Assembly (NCBI GenBank): GCA_963729295.1
Contig: CAVSNJ010000029.1
Span: 339,849-403,848, forward strand
Source: DATJLY01 sp963729295
Lineage (GTDB): Bacteria; Pseudomonadota; Alphaproteobacteria; ATCC43930; CGMCC-115725
Length of the DNA: 64,000 nt
Direction of reading: 5' to 3'
Shown here: in pieces, positions 1 to 8,907 of the stretch
Layout: each line of letters starts with the position of its first letter
Position numbering within the stretch: position 1 is the first letter of the stretch
Translations under genes and position numbers: made by a program
Notes under the pieces: model-generated
Database searches by the model: none
What the model was told of the DNA's origin: nothing
What the model saw: the letters and a program-made list of their open reading frames with translations, nothing else

Positions 1-553
1 GCGAGATGAAGGCGTTGGGCAGCGCGCTTGCGGCGACCTCGCCGGCGATCGCCTCGTGCTCGATGTTGGCATAGGAATGGAGGAAGCACACCGCGACCGC
101 TTCGACGCCTTCGGCTTGCAGCGCGGCGCACGCGGCGCGCACGTTCTCGCGATTGAGGCGCTCGCGCACCTCGCCCGTGGCGTAAAGCCGCTCGCCGATC
201 TCCATCGTCAGGTGCCGCGGCACGAGCGGCCGCGCACGGTGGAAGAACAGGTTGTAGGCTTCGGGCCGGTTGCCGCGCCCGATCATGTAGACGTCGCGCG
301 TGCCGCGCGTGACCAGAAGACCGACCTTCGCGCCCTTGCGCTCGATGAGCGTGTTGATGGCGATGGTCGAGCCATGGATCAGGGTTTCGAGATGGCGCGC
401 ATCGAGCCCGGCCTTGCGCACGGATTCGATGACGCCGTCCACCGGATCGCGCGGCGTCGTGAGCGTCTTGGCGTGATGGATTTGTCCGGCACCCGCATCG
501 AACGCGATGAGATCGGTGAAGGTGCCGCCGATATCGACGGCGACGAAGGTCAA
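1..553 (-). CDS. Hydantoinase/oxoprolinase subunit A (HyuA-like), truncated by window edge
   Basis: Only the N-terminal 184 residues lie in the window; the gene runs off the left edge. The start is a TTG at 553-551, preceded by an AGGAG ribosome site about five bases away. The protein opens TLTFVAVDIGGTFTDLIAFD, the sugar-kinase/actin-type ATP-binding motif of the HyuA/AcxA family, followed by HGSTIAINTLIERKGAKVG, also typical. Family members hydrolyse N-carbonyl or oxo-prolinase-type substrates with ATP, or form part of acetone/acetophenone carboxylases, usually with a HyuB partner that would lie to the left. It is divergent from the solute-binding protein at 649. Family sure; substrate unknown. 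A second HyuA is at 43502-45598. Confidence 0.85.
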   Translation of the reverse strand, partial: MTFVAVDIGGTFTDLIAFDAGAGQIHHAKTLTTPRDPVDGVIESVRKAGLDARHLETLIHGSTIAINTLIERKGAKVGLLVTRGTRDVYMIGRGNRPEAYNLFFHRARPLVPRHLTMEIGERLYATGEVRERLNRENVRAACAALQAEGVEAVAVCFLHSYANIEHEAIAGEVAASALPNAFIS

Positions 554-648
554 GGTATCTCCTTTTTGGCGCTCGAAATCATGCCGATTTGCGGCCGCAG
601 CGCAAGGGGCCGGGCGTTTGCTATGGTTGGCGCCAGGGAGGACCGACG

Positions 649-1617
649 ATGAGGAAGTCCAAGAGCCTGTTCGTTCTGTGCGCGGCGCTGGCGATGCTGG
701 CGCTGCCGGCCTCGGCGCAGCAGACGCTCCGGGTCGGCAAGGCAGTCACCAACGCCTTCACCTTCACGCCGCTCGACGTTGGCATGAAGGCCGGCATCTT
801 CAAAGAACACGGGCTCACCATCGACGAATACAATTTCGGCGGCAGCGCCAAGCTGCAACAGGGCCTCGCGTCGAACAGCATCGATATCGGCATCGGCTCG
901 GGACCGGAGCTGTCGTTCGTGGCGAAGGGCGCGCCGGTACTTGGCGTGGCCGCCATGGCGGGCAAGCCCGCGCTGCTCTGCCTCGTCGTCTCCGACAAGG
1001 GCGGGATCAAGACCGTGGCCGACCTGAAGGGCAAGACGGTCAGCAGCTCAACCGTCGGCTCGCTCACCACCTGGCTCGTGCGCGAGCTGTCGCGCCAGCA
1101 GGGCTGGGGACCGGACGGCATCAAGCTCGCTTATCTCGGCGAGGAGCCGGAGCAGCTCTCCGCCCTCCTCACCGGCCAGACGCAAGGCGCCACCGTGCAG
1201 ATCGCCGCCGGCTACCGGCTCGAGGAAGAAAACCGGGGCCGGATCCTCTACCGCTTCGGCGACATCGCGCCGCATTTCATCATTCACGTGATCTACGCGC
1301 GCAAGGCGCTCATCGCCAGCGATCCCGACGCGATCCGCAAATTCTTGGCGGCCTGGTTCGAGACCATCAAATACATGGAGACGCATAAAGATCAGGTGGT
1401 CGACGTCGCCGCGCCGATCATGGGCGTCTCGCCGGCGCTTGCGGGCCGCGCCTATGACGAGCTGATGCCGACCTTCTCGCGCGACGGGAAATTCGATCCC
1501 GAGGCGCTGAAAGTGCTGGCGCGCTCTTATGTCGAAATGGACCTCCTGCCGAAGGAGCCGGACATGTCGACGCTCATCACCGAGAAATTCCTGCCGGGCG
1601 CACCGGCCACGAACTAG
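649..1617 (+). CDS. ABC transporter substrate-binding protein (NMT1/TauA-like)
   Basis: A 322-residue periplasmic binding protein. Start ATG 649 has GGGAGG at 636-641; an earlier in-frame start lacks a ribosome site and would bury the signal peptide. Residues 1-24 form a cleavable signal ending ASAQQ. The body matches the NMT1/SsuA/TauA type II fold: an early segment on a GIFKEHGL helix, later a DLKGKTV motif and a segment on loss of membership when binding oxoanions or pyrimidine-like ligands. No permease or ATPase is adjacent; it sits alone between the divergent HyuA gene and the convergent MFS gene, four bases from its end. The ligand cannot be predicted. Confidence 0.85.
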   Translation: MRKSKSLFVLCAALAMLALPASAQQTLRVGKAVTNAFTFTPLDVGMKAGIFKEHGLTIDEYNFGGSAKLQQGLASNSIDIGIGSGPELSFVAKGAPVLGVAAMAGKPALLCLVVSDKGGIKTVADLKGKTVSSSTVGSLTTWLVRELSRQQGWGPDGIKLAYLGEEPEQLSALLTGQTQGATVQIAAGYRLEEENRGRILYRFGDIAPHFIIHVIYARKALIASDPDAIRKFLAAWFETIKYMETHKDQVVDVAAPIMGVSPALAGRAYDELMPTFSRDGKFDPEALKVLARSYVEMDLLPKEPDMSTLITEKFLPGAPATN

Positions 1618-1620
1618 GCC

Positions 1621-3066
1621 CTATTCCGCGGGCGTTTCCTCGAGCGCGCTTGCGCTGGGCGCGGGGCGGTGGCCGGTCACGTCGGCCCCGGCCGCGGGCG
1701 GCAGGCGGCGGAAGGACGGGATCGAAAACACCGAAAACACCGCGAACACGACGAAGGCGACGCGGAAGTCGGTGGCGGCGAGCGGCGCATCGGCGGCGAC
1801 GCGCGAGATGTGGGTGAGGTGGACGGCGATCGCGGCGAGCGCGATCCCCATGCCGTTGGTCAATTGCTGCACCATGCTCGAGAAGCTTGTGGCCGCGCTC
1901 ATCTTGTCCGAGGGAATGTCGGCGAAGGCCAGCGAATTGAGCGCGGTGAATTGCAGCGAGCGGAAGAAGCCGCCGACCGCCAGCAGCGCGAACATGAGCA
2001 GCACCGGGGTCGATTCGGTGAAGAGCGCGCAGACGGCGAAGAAGCTCGCCGAGATCAGGCAGTTTACGATGAAGGTGGTGCGGTAGCCGAAGCGGCGCAG
2101 GATCGGCCCGGTCGACATCTTGTTGAAGAAGCTGCCGAGCCCGCCCGCGAACGTGATGAGACCGGAATTGAAGGCGCTCATGCCGAATCCCACTTGCAGC
2201 ATCATCGGCATGAGAAATGGCATCGCGCCCACGGTCACGCGGAAGATGCTGCCGCCCCAGATGTTGGCACGGAAGGTCGCGATCTTCATGAGCGAAATGT
2301 CGATGAGCGGCGCCGTGTGCCGGCGCGCATGGAGGAAGGCGGCAACGCCCGTCAGCGATCCGACGACGAAAATGGCAAGCACGACCGCAGCGCCGACGGA
2401 CGGGTGCGCGATGAGATTGCAGCCCGACATAAGGCAGGTGAGCGTCACGCCGGTGAGCACAAAGCCGCGCCAGTCGAGCGGCGGGACGTGGTCGGGCCGC
2501 GTGTCCTCGATGAGGAGCGTGACCAGCACGATGCCCAGAATGCCGAACGGCACGTTCAGGAAGAACACCCAGCGCCACGAAAGATATGTCGTGATGAGGC
2601 CGCCCACGGGCGGGCCCATGATCGGGCCCAGGATCGCCGGCGTCGTGAGATAGGAGATGGCGCGCACGAGCTCGGTGCGGTCGATGCTGCGCAAAAGCAC
2701 GAGCCGCCCGACCGGCACCATCATCGCGCCGCCCACGCCCTGAAGGATGCGCGCCGCCGTCAGCTCGACGATGTTGTTGCAGAGGCCGCACGCCATCGAC
2801 GCGACCGTGAAGACGATGATCGCCGCGCGGAACACGGTCGATGCACCGTACCGGTCGGCGATCCAGCCGCTCACCGGGATGAAGACGGCGAGGCTCAGCA
2901 TGTAGGCCGTGACCGCGAGCGAGAGCCGCACCGGGCTGTCGCCGAACGAGAGCGCGATGCTGGGGAGCGCCGTGTTGATGATCGAGGTGTCGAGATTCTG
3001 CATGAAGAGGGAGCACGCCACGATGAGCGGCACCATCATCGAGTTTGCCGGCAACCTCTTCACCAT
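1621..3066 (-). CDS. MFS drug:proton antiporter, DHA2 (EmrB/QacA) family
   Basis: A 481-residue integral membrane protein with about 14 hydrophobic segments, the count expected for DHA2 rather than 12-helix DHA1 pumps. The first helix carries FMQNLDTSIINTALPSIA, the classical motif D1 of DHA2 exporters; SGWIADRYGA between helices 2 and 3 is motif A, and the GPIMGPPVGG stretch is motif C of antiporters. It likely exports toxic organics in exchange for protons from the inner membrane. ATG at 3066. The TauD-like gene upstream on the same strand ends 75 bases away, so co-transcription with the catabolic operon is possible. Substrate unknown. Confidence 0.9.
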   Translation of the reverse strand: MVKRLPANSMMVPLIVACSLFMQNLDTSIINTALPSIALSFGDSPVRLSLAVTAYMLSLAVFIPVSGWIADRYGASTVFRAAIIVFTVASMACGLCNNIVELTAARILQGVGGAMMVPVGRLVLLRSIDRTELVRAISYLTTPAILGPIMGPPVGGLITTYLSWRWVFFLNVPFGILGIVLVTLLIEDTRPDHVPPLDWRGFVLTGVTLTCLMSGCNLIAHPSVGAAVVLAIFVVGSLTGVAAFLHARRHTAPLIDISLMKIATFRANIWGGSIFRVTVGAMPFLMPMMLQVGFGMSAFNSGLITFAGGLGSFFNKMSTGPILRRFGYRTTFIVNCLISASFFAVCALFTESTPVLLMFALLAVGGFFRSLQFTALNSLAFADIPSDKMSAATSFSSMVQQLTNGMGIALAAIAVHLTHISRVAADAPLAATDFRVAFVVFAVFSVFSIPSFRRLPPAAGADVTGHRPAPSASALEETPAE

Positions 3067-3141
3067 CGCGTCTTGTTTAGCGCATCAGGGCGCCAAGGCG
3101 AAGGACGGAGACAGGCAACGCAACGCAGCCATGCGCCGGCC

Positions 3142-4218
3142 CTAATGCGTCGCGTTCATGCGGTTTTCCCACTCCTCGCTGGTCTCGAACACGATTTGGC
3201 CAGGATTCTTGGGCGGAAAGCCGCCGCGCACCGCGCCCGGCGTGCGGTCTTTATAAATGCGGCCCAAAAGCGGCGAGAGCGGTCGGCTGTTCGGCACCGA
3301 AAGCCACATGCGCAGGAGATGGCGCCGGCGCTCGGGCTCGGGATGATCCTCGAACGCGGTGCGCGCATGCATGACGACGTGGTTGTTGCAGAATTGCAGG
3401 TCGCCCGGCTGGAAGTCGGTGAGGAAGTGGAATTCGGGGTCGGCCGCCACCGCATCGAGCGCGTCGAGCGCCGCCACTTGCTCCGCCGTGAGACGCGGCG
3501 CATCGGCAAAGCGTTGCCCGTTCTTGATCTGGCCGCGGATATAGCGGCACGAGAAATGCCCCTCGTGCTGCGTGAAGATCGGCTGCGGATAGAACGGCGC
3601 CTCGCCCGCCCGCTCCTGGCCCTGCATGCTCCAGTAGAACGGCCGATAGAGCACCTCGAGAAGATCGGGCTTGGTGCGCAGCAGCTCGTTGTGGATCGCG
3701 ACCGAGCTCGCCACCAGGGATCTGCCGCCGCGCTTGGCCGCGCGCACGACGAAGAGGCCGGCGACATCGCAGCTATCGGTGTGGAACGCCGCGATGCCGC
3801 TCGTCTTGTAGGCGCGGAAGCGCGGGCTGTCGGGCGGCAGGCGCAAATCGCGCACGTCGCCGATCACGTCGCCCTCGTCGCTCTGCGAGACCGCGGTGCC
3901 GATGTATTTGCCGAGGCACCAATAGAGCGAGCGCGCACCTTCGAGCCCATAGCGCTCGAGCGGGAAGCCGCGGATCATGAACATGCCCGGGCCGCGTTCG
4001 AGCGCGGCGAGCGTGCGCTCGGCGATGCGTTGAAAGCGCGGCGCCGGGAAATCCTCGCGCGCCACGCGCTCGAGCGGCAGGCGCGCGGCCGTGAAGCGGC
4101 GGTAAGCCTGGTCGATCTCGGCGATGTCGTCCTGGTCGAGCGTATAGAGCCAGTCGCCGCGCGCGCCGAGCGCGGCGCTCGTCCACTCGGCCGGCGAGAC
4201 GATCGGCGCTCGCGTCAT
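3142..4218 (-). CDS. TauD/TfdA family Fe(II)/2-oxoglutarate dioxygenase
   Basis: A 358-residue protein whose ATG overlaps the TGA of the preceding gene (ATGA at 4218-4215), fixing the start. Iron ligands are visible as HTD (His146, Asp148) and a distal His in NNHVVMHAR, with a following RRRHLLRMW segment supplying the arginine that binds 2-oxoglutarate. The family hydroxylates small organic acids, sulfonates or betaines, coupling to decarboxylation of 2-oxoglutarate in the cytoplasm. Last gene of an operon of ring-cleavage dioxygenase, PEP-mutase-type enzyme, binding protein and this enzyme, so it probably acts in the same catabolic route. Substrate is not predictable. Confidence 0.85.
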   Translation of the reverse strand: MTRAPIVSPAEWTSAALGARGDWLYTLDQDDIAEIDQAYRRFTAARLPLERVAREDFPAPRFQRIAERTLAALERGPGMFMIRGFPLERYGLEGARSLYWCLGKYIGTAVSQSDEGDVIGDVRDLRLPPDSPRFRAYKTSGIAAFHTDSCDVAGLFVVRAAKRGGRSLVASSVAIHNELLRTKPDLLEVLYRPFYWSMQGQERAGEAPFYPQPIFTQHEGHFSCRYIRGQIKNGQRFADAPRLTAEQVAALDALDAVAADPEFHFLTDFQPGDLQFCNNHVVMHARTAFEDHPEPERRRHLLRMWLSVPNSRPLSPLLGRIYKDRTPGAVRGGFPPKNPGQIVFETSEEWENRMNATH

Positions 4219-5408
4219 TTCTGCGCCAGCGGGCAGCCGCCCTCCGCGAGCGTCAGGAAAAGCTGGTCGCCCGGAATCTTGCGCACGAATTTCAAGTCGT
4301 CCCAAGGTCCCTTCGATTCGGCGGGCGACTTGACCTGATAGAGATTGACGCTGTCGATGAGGCGTCCGTCCTCGCGCAAGGTCACGCTCTCGCCGAATTT
4401 CTTCATCGGATGCGCATGCATTTGCGCCACGACCTTGACCGGATCGTCGGTGCCCGCCTCCTTGATCGCGGTGAAATAGGCCATGAGGCCGGAATAATTC
4501 GCGGCCTGGGTGGCATTCGGCATCTTGTTGCGAATGGCGAAGAATTTCTTCGCGAACGCGCGCGTCTCGTCGTTGTCATCCCAATAGAAATCGTCCTCGG
4601 TGTAGACGCCCTGCGTGGTCTTGAGCCCGACCGCCTCGATGTCGGAGAGCTGCATCAGGAAGACCGCGATCTTCTGCTTCGAGCCGACGATACCGAACTC
4701 GGTCGCCTGCTTCAGCAGCGTCGAGAGATCGAGGCCGATCGAGCCGATGCCGATCGCGTCCGCGCCCGATTGCTGCGCCTGAAGCAGGTATTGCGCGTAA
4801 TCGGTGCTGTTGGTCGGATGAAAGACGGTGCCGAGGAGCTTGCCGCCGCTCCGCTTCACCATCTCCGTGCCGACCGCGGCGAGCGACTTGCCGACGAAGA
4901 AATCCGGCATGATGAAGAACCAGGTCTTGGCGCCCTCCTGCGCCAGCGCGTTGATCGGCGCGCGCAACTCGGCGGCAGTGTCCATGCCCCATTGCACGCC
5001 GGTGGGCTGACAGCTCTTGCCGGTGAGCTCGGTCGTCGCCGCCACGGTGGCGAGGAACAATTTGTGCTTCTCATACGCCATGCGCTGGATCGTGATCGCG
5101 GCGGCCGAGGCCGGCACGTCGACGATCACGTCGACGCCGCCATTGTCGTACCATTCCGTCGCGATTTGCGTCGCGAGATCGGGCTTCGACTGCATGTCGG
5201 CCGAGATCACCTCGATCTTCTTGCCGATCACCTCGCCGCCGAAATCCTGAGCCGCGATCTGCGAGGCGACGACAGAGCCTTCGCCCATCGAGGTCGAGGC
5301 GAAGCTCGTCAAGTCCGTAAGGACCCCCACCCGCACGGTCTTGTCGCCGGCCAGCGCCGGCAGCGCCGCAAGCGTCAGCGCCGCGCACAGGATTGCCGCA
5401 GCCTTCAT
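4215..5408 (-). CDS. ABC transporter substrate-binding protein (branched-chain type, Peripla_BP_6)
   Basis: A 397-residue exported protein. The start ATG at 5408 has a GGGGAGGGGG ribosome site and overlaps the TGA of the upstream gene by ATGA; the signal peptide MKAAAILCAALTLAALPALA follows. The body has the LivJ-like pattern VRVGVLTDLTSF, an FGGEVIGKKIEV segment and FHPTNSTDYAQYLLQAQQSGAD, as in type I periplasmic binding proteins for amino acids, amides or aromatic acids. It lies inside an enzyme operon with no permease genes, so it must either share another transporter (a complete LivHMGF set lies at 10097-13433) or serve as a sensor. Ligand unknown. Confidence 0.88.
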   Translation of the reverse strand: MKAAAILCAALTLAALPALAGDKTVRVGVLTDLTSFASTSMGEGSVVASQIAAQDFGGEVIGKKIEVISADMQSKPDLATQIATEWYDNGGVDVIVDVPASAAAITIQRMAYEKHKLFLATVAATTELTGKSCQPTGVQWGMDTAAELRAPINALAQEGAKTWFFIMPDFFVGKSLAAVGTEMVKRSGGKLLGTVFHPTNSTDYAQYLLQAQQSGADAIGIGSIGLDLSTLLKQATEFGIVGSKQKIAVFLMQLSDIEAVGLKTTQGVYTEDDFYWDDNDETRAFAKKFFAIRNKMPNATQAANYSGLMAYFTAIKEAGTDDPVKVVAQMHAHPMKKFGESVTLREDGRLIDSVNLYQVKSPAESKGPWDDLKFVRKIPGDQLFLTLAEGGCPLAQK

Positions 5409-6403
5409 TTCCCCCTCCCCTCGTCCTTCGTCTCGCCCTCGCGCTCGAACGTTACGCGATGGCCCCACGTCTTGTCATAGTCGCGCTGCGCCGATTTCGG
5501 CAGGTAGCGCGCCTCGATCTCGGGAATCTTGTCGGCGTCGATGAGCTTCTTCGGATCGATCAGGCCCCATTTGCTCTTCTTCATCGCCGCCGAGGATTCA
5601 GCGAGCGCATTCGGGCCCTTCTCGCGGAACTCGTTCAGGATCTGCCACACCGCCTGGATGCCGTAAGTCGAGCAGAACGTCGGATAGAGCGCGATGCGCG
5701 CGCCCAATTCCTCGTATTCCTTGGGCTGCGGCGCGGGCTCGCTCCCGCCGCCCCAGATGACGAGAAGCGGCGCCGGAATCTCAGCCGCCGCGCGGCGGAT
5801 CTGCTCGCGCAATTCGACCGAATTGAGCCACACGAGATCGGCGCCGCCCTTTTCCACGTACGCCACCGACCGGCGCAGCGCATCGTCGAACGTCTCGCCC
5901 TCGGCACCGATCGAATCGCAGCGCGCGCACAGGACGAAGCTCGGATCGATCTCGTTGCGCGCCGCGACCGCAGCCTGGATCTTGCCGACCGCTTCCTCGA
6001 GCGGGATGCAGCGCCGCCCCGCCGCCGTGCCGGATTTTTTCGGCGCCTCCTGATCCTCAATCTGCATGGCGGCGACGCCCGAGCGCACGATCTCCTTGAC
6101 CGCCCAATGGACATTGACGGCATTGCCGAAGCCGGTGTCGGCATCGACCAGGATGGGAATGTCGGCATGCGCCGCCATGTGGCGCGCGTGATCGACGAGA
6201 TCGCGCAGGCCCATGATGCCATTGTCCGGCACGCCCAAGAGCACGCTCGACAATTGCGAGCCGGGCAGGAAGAACGATTCGAACCCCGCCTCTTGCGCCA
6301 TGCGCGCATAGAGCGGGCCAAACCCGCCCGGCATCAGCATGAGCTTCTTGCGGGCGAGGAGCGCGCGGAATTTGTGGCGCTTGGCTTCGGCCTCGCTCGC
6401 CAT
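5405..6403 (-). CDS. Isocitrate lyase/PEP mutase superfamily enzyme
   Basis: A 332-residue TIM-barrel enzyme. The signature DADTGFGNAVNV is the metal-binding segment and is followed by MQIEDQEAPKKSG. In isocitrate and methylisocitrate lyases the last element is KKRCGH/KRCGH with a catalytic cysteine; here the position reads KKSG, so the cysteine is absent. That argues against a true lyase of that type and suits an oxaloacetate-decarboxylase-like or phosphonomutase-like role, cleaving or decarboxylating a 2-oxo acid with Mg2+. ATG at 6403 lies one base past the end of the LigB-like gene and the stop overlaps the next start, so the operon is tight. Exact reaction unknown. Confidence 0.85.
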   Translation of the reverse strand: MASEAEAKRHKFRALLARKKLMLMPGGFGPLYARMAQEAGFESFFLPGSQLSSVLLGVPDNGIMGLRDLVDHARHMAAHADIPILVDADTGFGNAVNVHWAVKEIVRSGVAAMQIEDQEAPKKSGTAAGRRCIPLEEAVGKIQAAVAARNEIDPSFVLCARCDSIGAEGETFDDALRRSVAYVEKGGADLVWLNSVELREQIRRAAAEIPAPLLVIWGGGSEPAPQPKEYEELGARIALYPTFCSTYGIQAVWQILNEFREKGPNALAESSAAMKKSKWGLIDPKKLIDADKIPEIEARYLPKSAQRDYDKTWGHRVTFEREGETKDEGRGK

Positions 6404-6404
6404 G

Positions 6405-7418
6405 TCAGGCGGCCCAGTAGGCGAACGCCATGGCGGTGCCGGTGCCCGCCTCGGAGCGATAGCACGGCACGTAGTCGACGAGCGTCATCTTCATGCCAAG
6501 CTCGGCCATGGCGGCGGCGAGCGGCAGCCAGTTCTTGATCTCGCCCGTACCCGGCGAGCGGAACATCTTCTCGGGTATGGCCGAGAGCCGGTCGAAATCG
6601 CATGCGGCCATCGCGTCGAGCACGAGGCGGTCGAACTCCTCGTCGATCACGAAATGGGTGAGCCCGCCCGAGGCGATCAACGCCACGCGCTCATCGCCGG
6701 GGAACGACTTGACGGCGCGCGCGACCGCGCGGCCGAAGGCGAGGCAGCGCTTCACCGTGGGCTTGTTAGGCTCGTAGTAATTGTTGATGAAGAGCGGCAC
6801 CGACGGCACCGGATCGTCGTGCATGATCCGGCGATAGACGAAGCCGAAGGCGTGCGGGATCGAATTATGGCCGCGCGGGCCCTTTGGGACGCGGCTCATC
6901 TGCGCCACGTCGAACTCGGCCTCGATCAGCTCGCGGATGATATGGTCGGCAAGCTCGGGGGCGCCCGGGTAATGGGCCGCTACGGGCGGGCAATAGCCGA
7001 GCTCGGCGGCGCCGACGCCGGGCGGGAGCTCGGCGCGCTGCTCGGCGCTCTTCGGGATGTTACCGATCGTCTCGCCGCGATAGACGGCGAAGGCGGGAAT
7101 GTCGTCGTCGCAGAAAATCTCGGACTGGTCGTTGCCGAAGATGACGGCGAGGCTCGGCCGCGCCGCGCGCAGGCGATCGGCAAGCGCCTCGATCCTGCCC
7201 TGGCACACGCCGTGTTTCCGGCGCCACTCCGCCTCGGTGATCTGCGGCGCCCAGTCGGTGGCGCGGCGCATGGTCACGAGCTCATCGAACGCATACTCGG
7301 TGCCGTGGTGGAAATGCCGGTTGCGCCGGTCGGCGATGACCCGCTGCGGCCAGTCGCGCGGATCGGTAACGAGTTGCGGCCCATGCGAGGTGCCGATGCC
7401 GATAACCGGACGCGCCAC
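6405..7418 (-). CDS. LigB-like class III extradiol ring-cleavage dioxygenase
   Basis: A 337-residue enzyme starting with GTG at 7418 behind a GGAGGAAGG ribosome site. The opening VIGIGTSHGPQL supplies the first iron-ligand histidine, and the protein has the LigB pattern of GNDQSEIF followed by an IPAFAVYRGE strand, with later GGLTHFVIDEEFD. Class III extradiol dioxygenases open catechol, protocatechuate or gallate rings using non-heme Fe(II); LigB pairs with a small LigA subunit in Sphingobium, and no LigA is seen here, although single-chain members exist. It is the first gene of the minus-strand catabolic operon and divergent from the Rieske operon at 7534. Ring substrate unknown. Confidence 0.82.
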   Translation of the reverse strand: MARPVIGIGTSHGPQLVTDPRDWPQRVIADRRNRHFHHGTEYAFDELVTMRRATDWAPQITEAEWRRKHGVCQGRIEALADRLRAARPSLAVIFGNDQSEIFCDDDIPAFAVYRGETIGNIPKSAEQRAELPPGVGAAELGYCPPVAAHYPGAPELADHIIRELIEAEFDVAQMSRVPKGPRGHNSIPHAFGFVYRRIMHDDPVPSVPLFINNYYEPNKPTVKRCLAFGRAVARAVKSFPGDERVALIASGGLTHFVIDEEFDRLVLDAMAACDFDRLSAIPEKMFRSPGTGEIKNWLPLAAAMAELGMKMTLVDYVPCYRSEAGTGTAMAFAYWAA

Positions 7419-7469
7419 GATTCCTTCCTCCGCAAACGAACGAAGGATGGTGGGGCCGCCGAGGACGAG

Positions 7470-7498
7470 GTGTCAAGCCGCGCCCTGGCCGCTATATA
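7470..7498 (+). promoter_or_regulatory. Candidate sigma-70 promoter of the Rieske/ABC operon
   Basis: GTGTCA at 7470-7475 and TATATA at 7493-7498 are separated by 17 bases, each matching four of six consensus positions, and lie about 35 bases before the ATG at 7534. It is the most AT-rich spot in the 115-base divergent region. Assigned by eye only. Confidence 0.4.
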
Positions 7499-7533
7499 CT
7501 TGCGCAACGCCACGACTTGAGACGGAAAGTATC

Positions 7534-8871
7534 ATGGCCGACGACACGAGAACCGAGGGCGCAAGCCGCTGGGACGGATTGAGTCAGACCGGCACCGGGA
7601 CCCGCATGGGCAACCTGCTGCGGCGCTATTGGTGGCCGATCGCCGGCGCCAGCGAAATGGACAACGCCGCGACGAAGCCGGTGCGGCTCCTTGGCGAGGA
7701 TCTGGTCCTCTACAAGGACCTGAGCGGCGGCTTTGGCCTCCTCGACCGGCATTGCCGCCATCGCCGCGCGGACTTGACCTACGGCTATGTCGAGCAGTGC
7801 GGGCTCAGGTGCAATTACCACGGCTGGCTCTATGGCGCCGACGGGCGCTGCCTCGAGCAGCCCTACGAGGACATGGCGCACCCCGAGACGCGCTTCAAGG
7901 ACGAGGTCCGCATCAAGGCCTACCCGGTCGAAGAGCGCGGCGGGATGCTGTGGGCCTATTTGGGCCCCGAGCCGCGGCCGCTCGTGCCGAACTGGGAGTT
8001 CTTCACCTGGAAAAACGGCTTCCACCAAATCGTGCTAGCCGACATCCCGTGCAACTGGTTCCAGTGCCAGGAGAACTCGATCGATCCGGTGCATTTCGAG
8101 TGGACCCACTCGAACTGGAGCGTGCGTTTGAAAGGCGACACCGGCCCCTATTCGCCGAAGCACCTCAAGGTCGATTTCTCGGAGTTCGAGTACGGCTTCC
8201 AATATAAGCGCATCCGCCAGGACACCAGCGACCAGGACCGGCTGTGGACGGTCGGGCGCGTCTGTCTCTGGCCGAACGCGCTCTTCACCGGCAATCATTG
8301 CGAGTTCCGCGTGCCGATCGACGACGAGAACACGCTCTCGATCACCTGGCATTTCACGCGCGTGCCGCGCGAGCGCGAGCCTTATGTCCAGGGCCGGGTT
8401 CCGACCTGGCGCGGGCCCATCTCCGACCCCGCGACCGGGCGCTGGATCACGAGCCACGTCATGAACCAGGATTTCGTCACCTGGACCGGCCAGGGCACGA
8501 TTGCCGACCGGGGCAAGGAGCTGCTCGCGCCGAGCGACCGCGGCGTCCTCATGCTGCGCCGGCGCTTCCTCGCCGACATGGACGCGATCGAGGAAGGCAA
8601 GGACCCGAAGGCGATCGTGCGCGATCCCAAGGTGAACGAGTGCATCGATCTGCCGGTGGCGGAGCGCCACGCCCTCGTCGAAGGCGCGACGCGCGCCGAA
8701 TACATGAAGGATCCGTTCGCGCGGCGCGGGCTTCAGGGCTATCTCTTCCAGACCGGGCAGCCGCGCGAGGTGCGCCAGGCCTTCCTCGCGGCGATGGGGG
8801 TCAACGACAGCGAGATCGGCGAGGGTCTCGAACAGATCGATCCGCTGGCGCCCAACACGCGCGGCGGCTGA
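7534..8871 (+). CDS. Rieske [2Fe-2S] aromatic ring-hydroxylating oxygenase, alpha subunit type
   Basis: A 445-residue oxygenase. The Rieske cluster ligands appear as C74-R-H76 and C93-N-Y-H96, and the mononuclear iron site as NSIDPVHFEWTH (Asp184, His187, His192), so both metal centres are intact. Such enzymes (phthalate dioxygenase, vanillate demethylase relatives) insert oxygen into or demethylate aromatic acids, receiving electrons from a separate reductase that is not encoded nearby. Start ATG 7534 was chosen because family similarity begins there. The next gene, a binding protein, begins 36 bases downstream, and a full ABC transporter and a hydroxycinnamoyl-CoA lyase follow, suggesting uptake and oxidation of an aromatic compound. 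Confidence 0.9.
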   Translation: MADDTRTEGASRWDGLSQTGTGTRMGNLLRRYWWPIAGASEMDNAATKPVRLLGEDLVLYKDLSGGFGLLDRHCRHRRADLTYGYVEQCGLRCNYHGWLYGADGRCLEQPYEDMAHPETRFKDEVRIKAYPVEERGGMLWAYLGPEPRPLVPNWEFFTWKNGFHQIVLADIPCNWFQCQENSIDPVHFEWTHSNWSVRLKGDTGPYSPKHLKVDFSEFEYGFQYKRIRQDTSDQDRLWTVGRVCLWPNALFTGNHCEFRVPIDDENTLSITWHFTRVPREREPYVQGRVPTWRGPISDPATGRWITSHVMNQDFVTWTGQGTIADRGKELLAPSDRGVLMLRRRFLADMDAIEEGKDPKAIVRDPKVNECIDLPVAERHALVEGATRAEYMKDPFARRGLQGYLFQTGQPREVRQAFLAAMGVNDSEIGEGLEQIDPLAPNTRGG

Positions 8872-8907
8872 CGAACGAAGACGAAGCAAGGACGAAAGGG
8901 AGGGGAC

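Noticed and set aside
1669..4338. Very long open frame on the opposite strand to the MFS and TauD-like genes
   Set aside because: Low-complexity Arg/Glu/His-rich translation, antisense to two recognised genes; typical of high-GC DNA.
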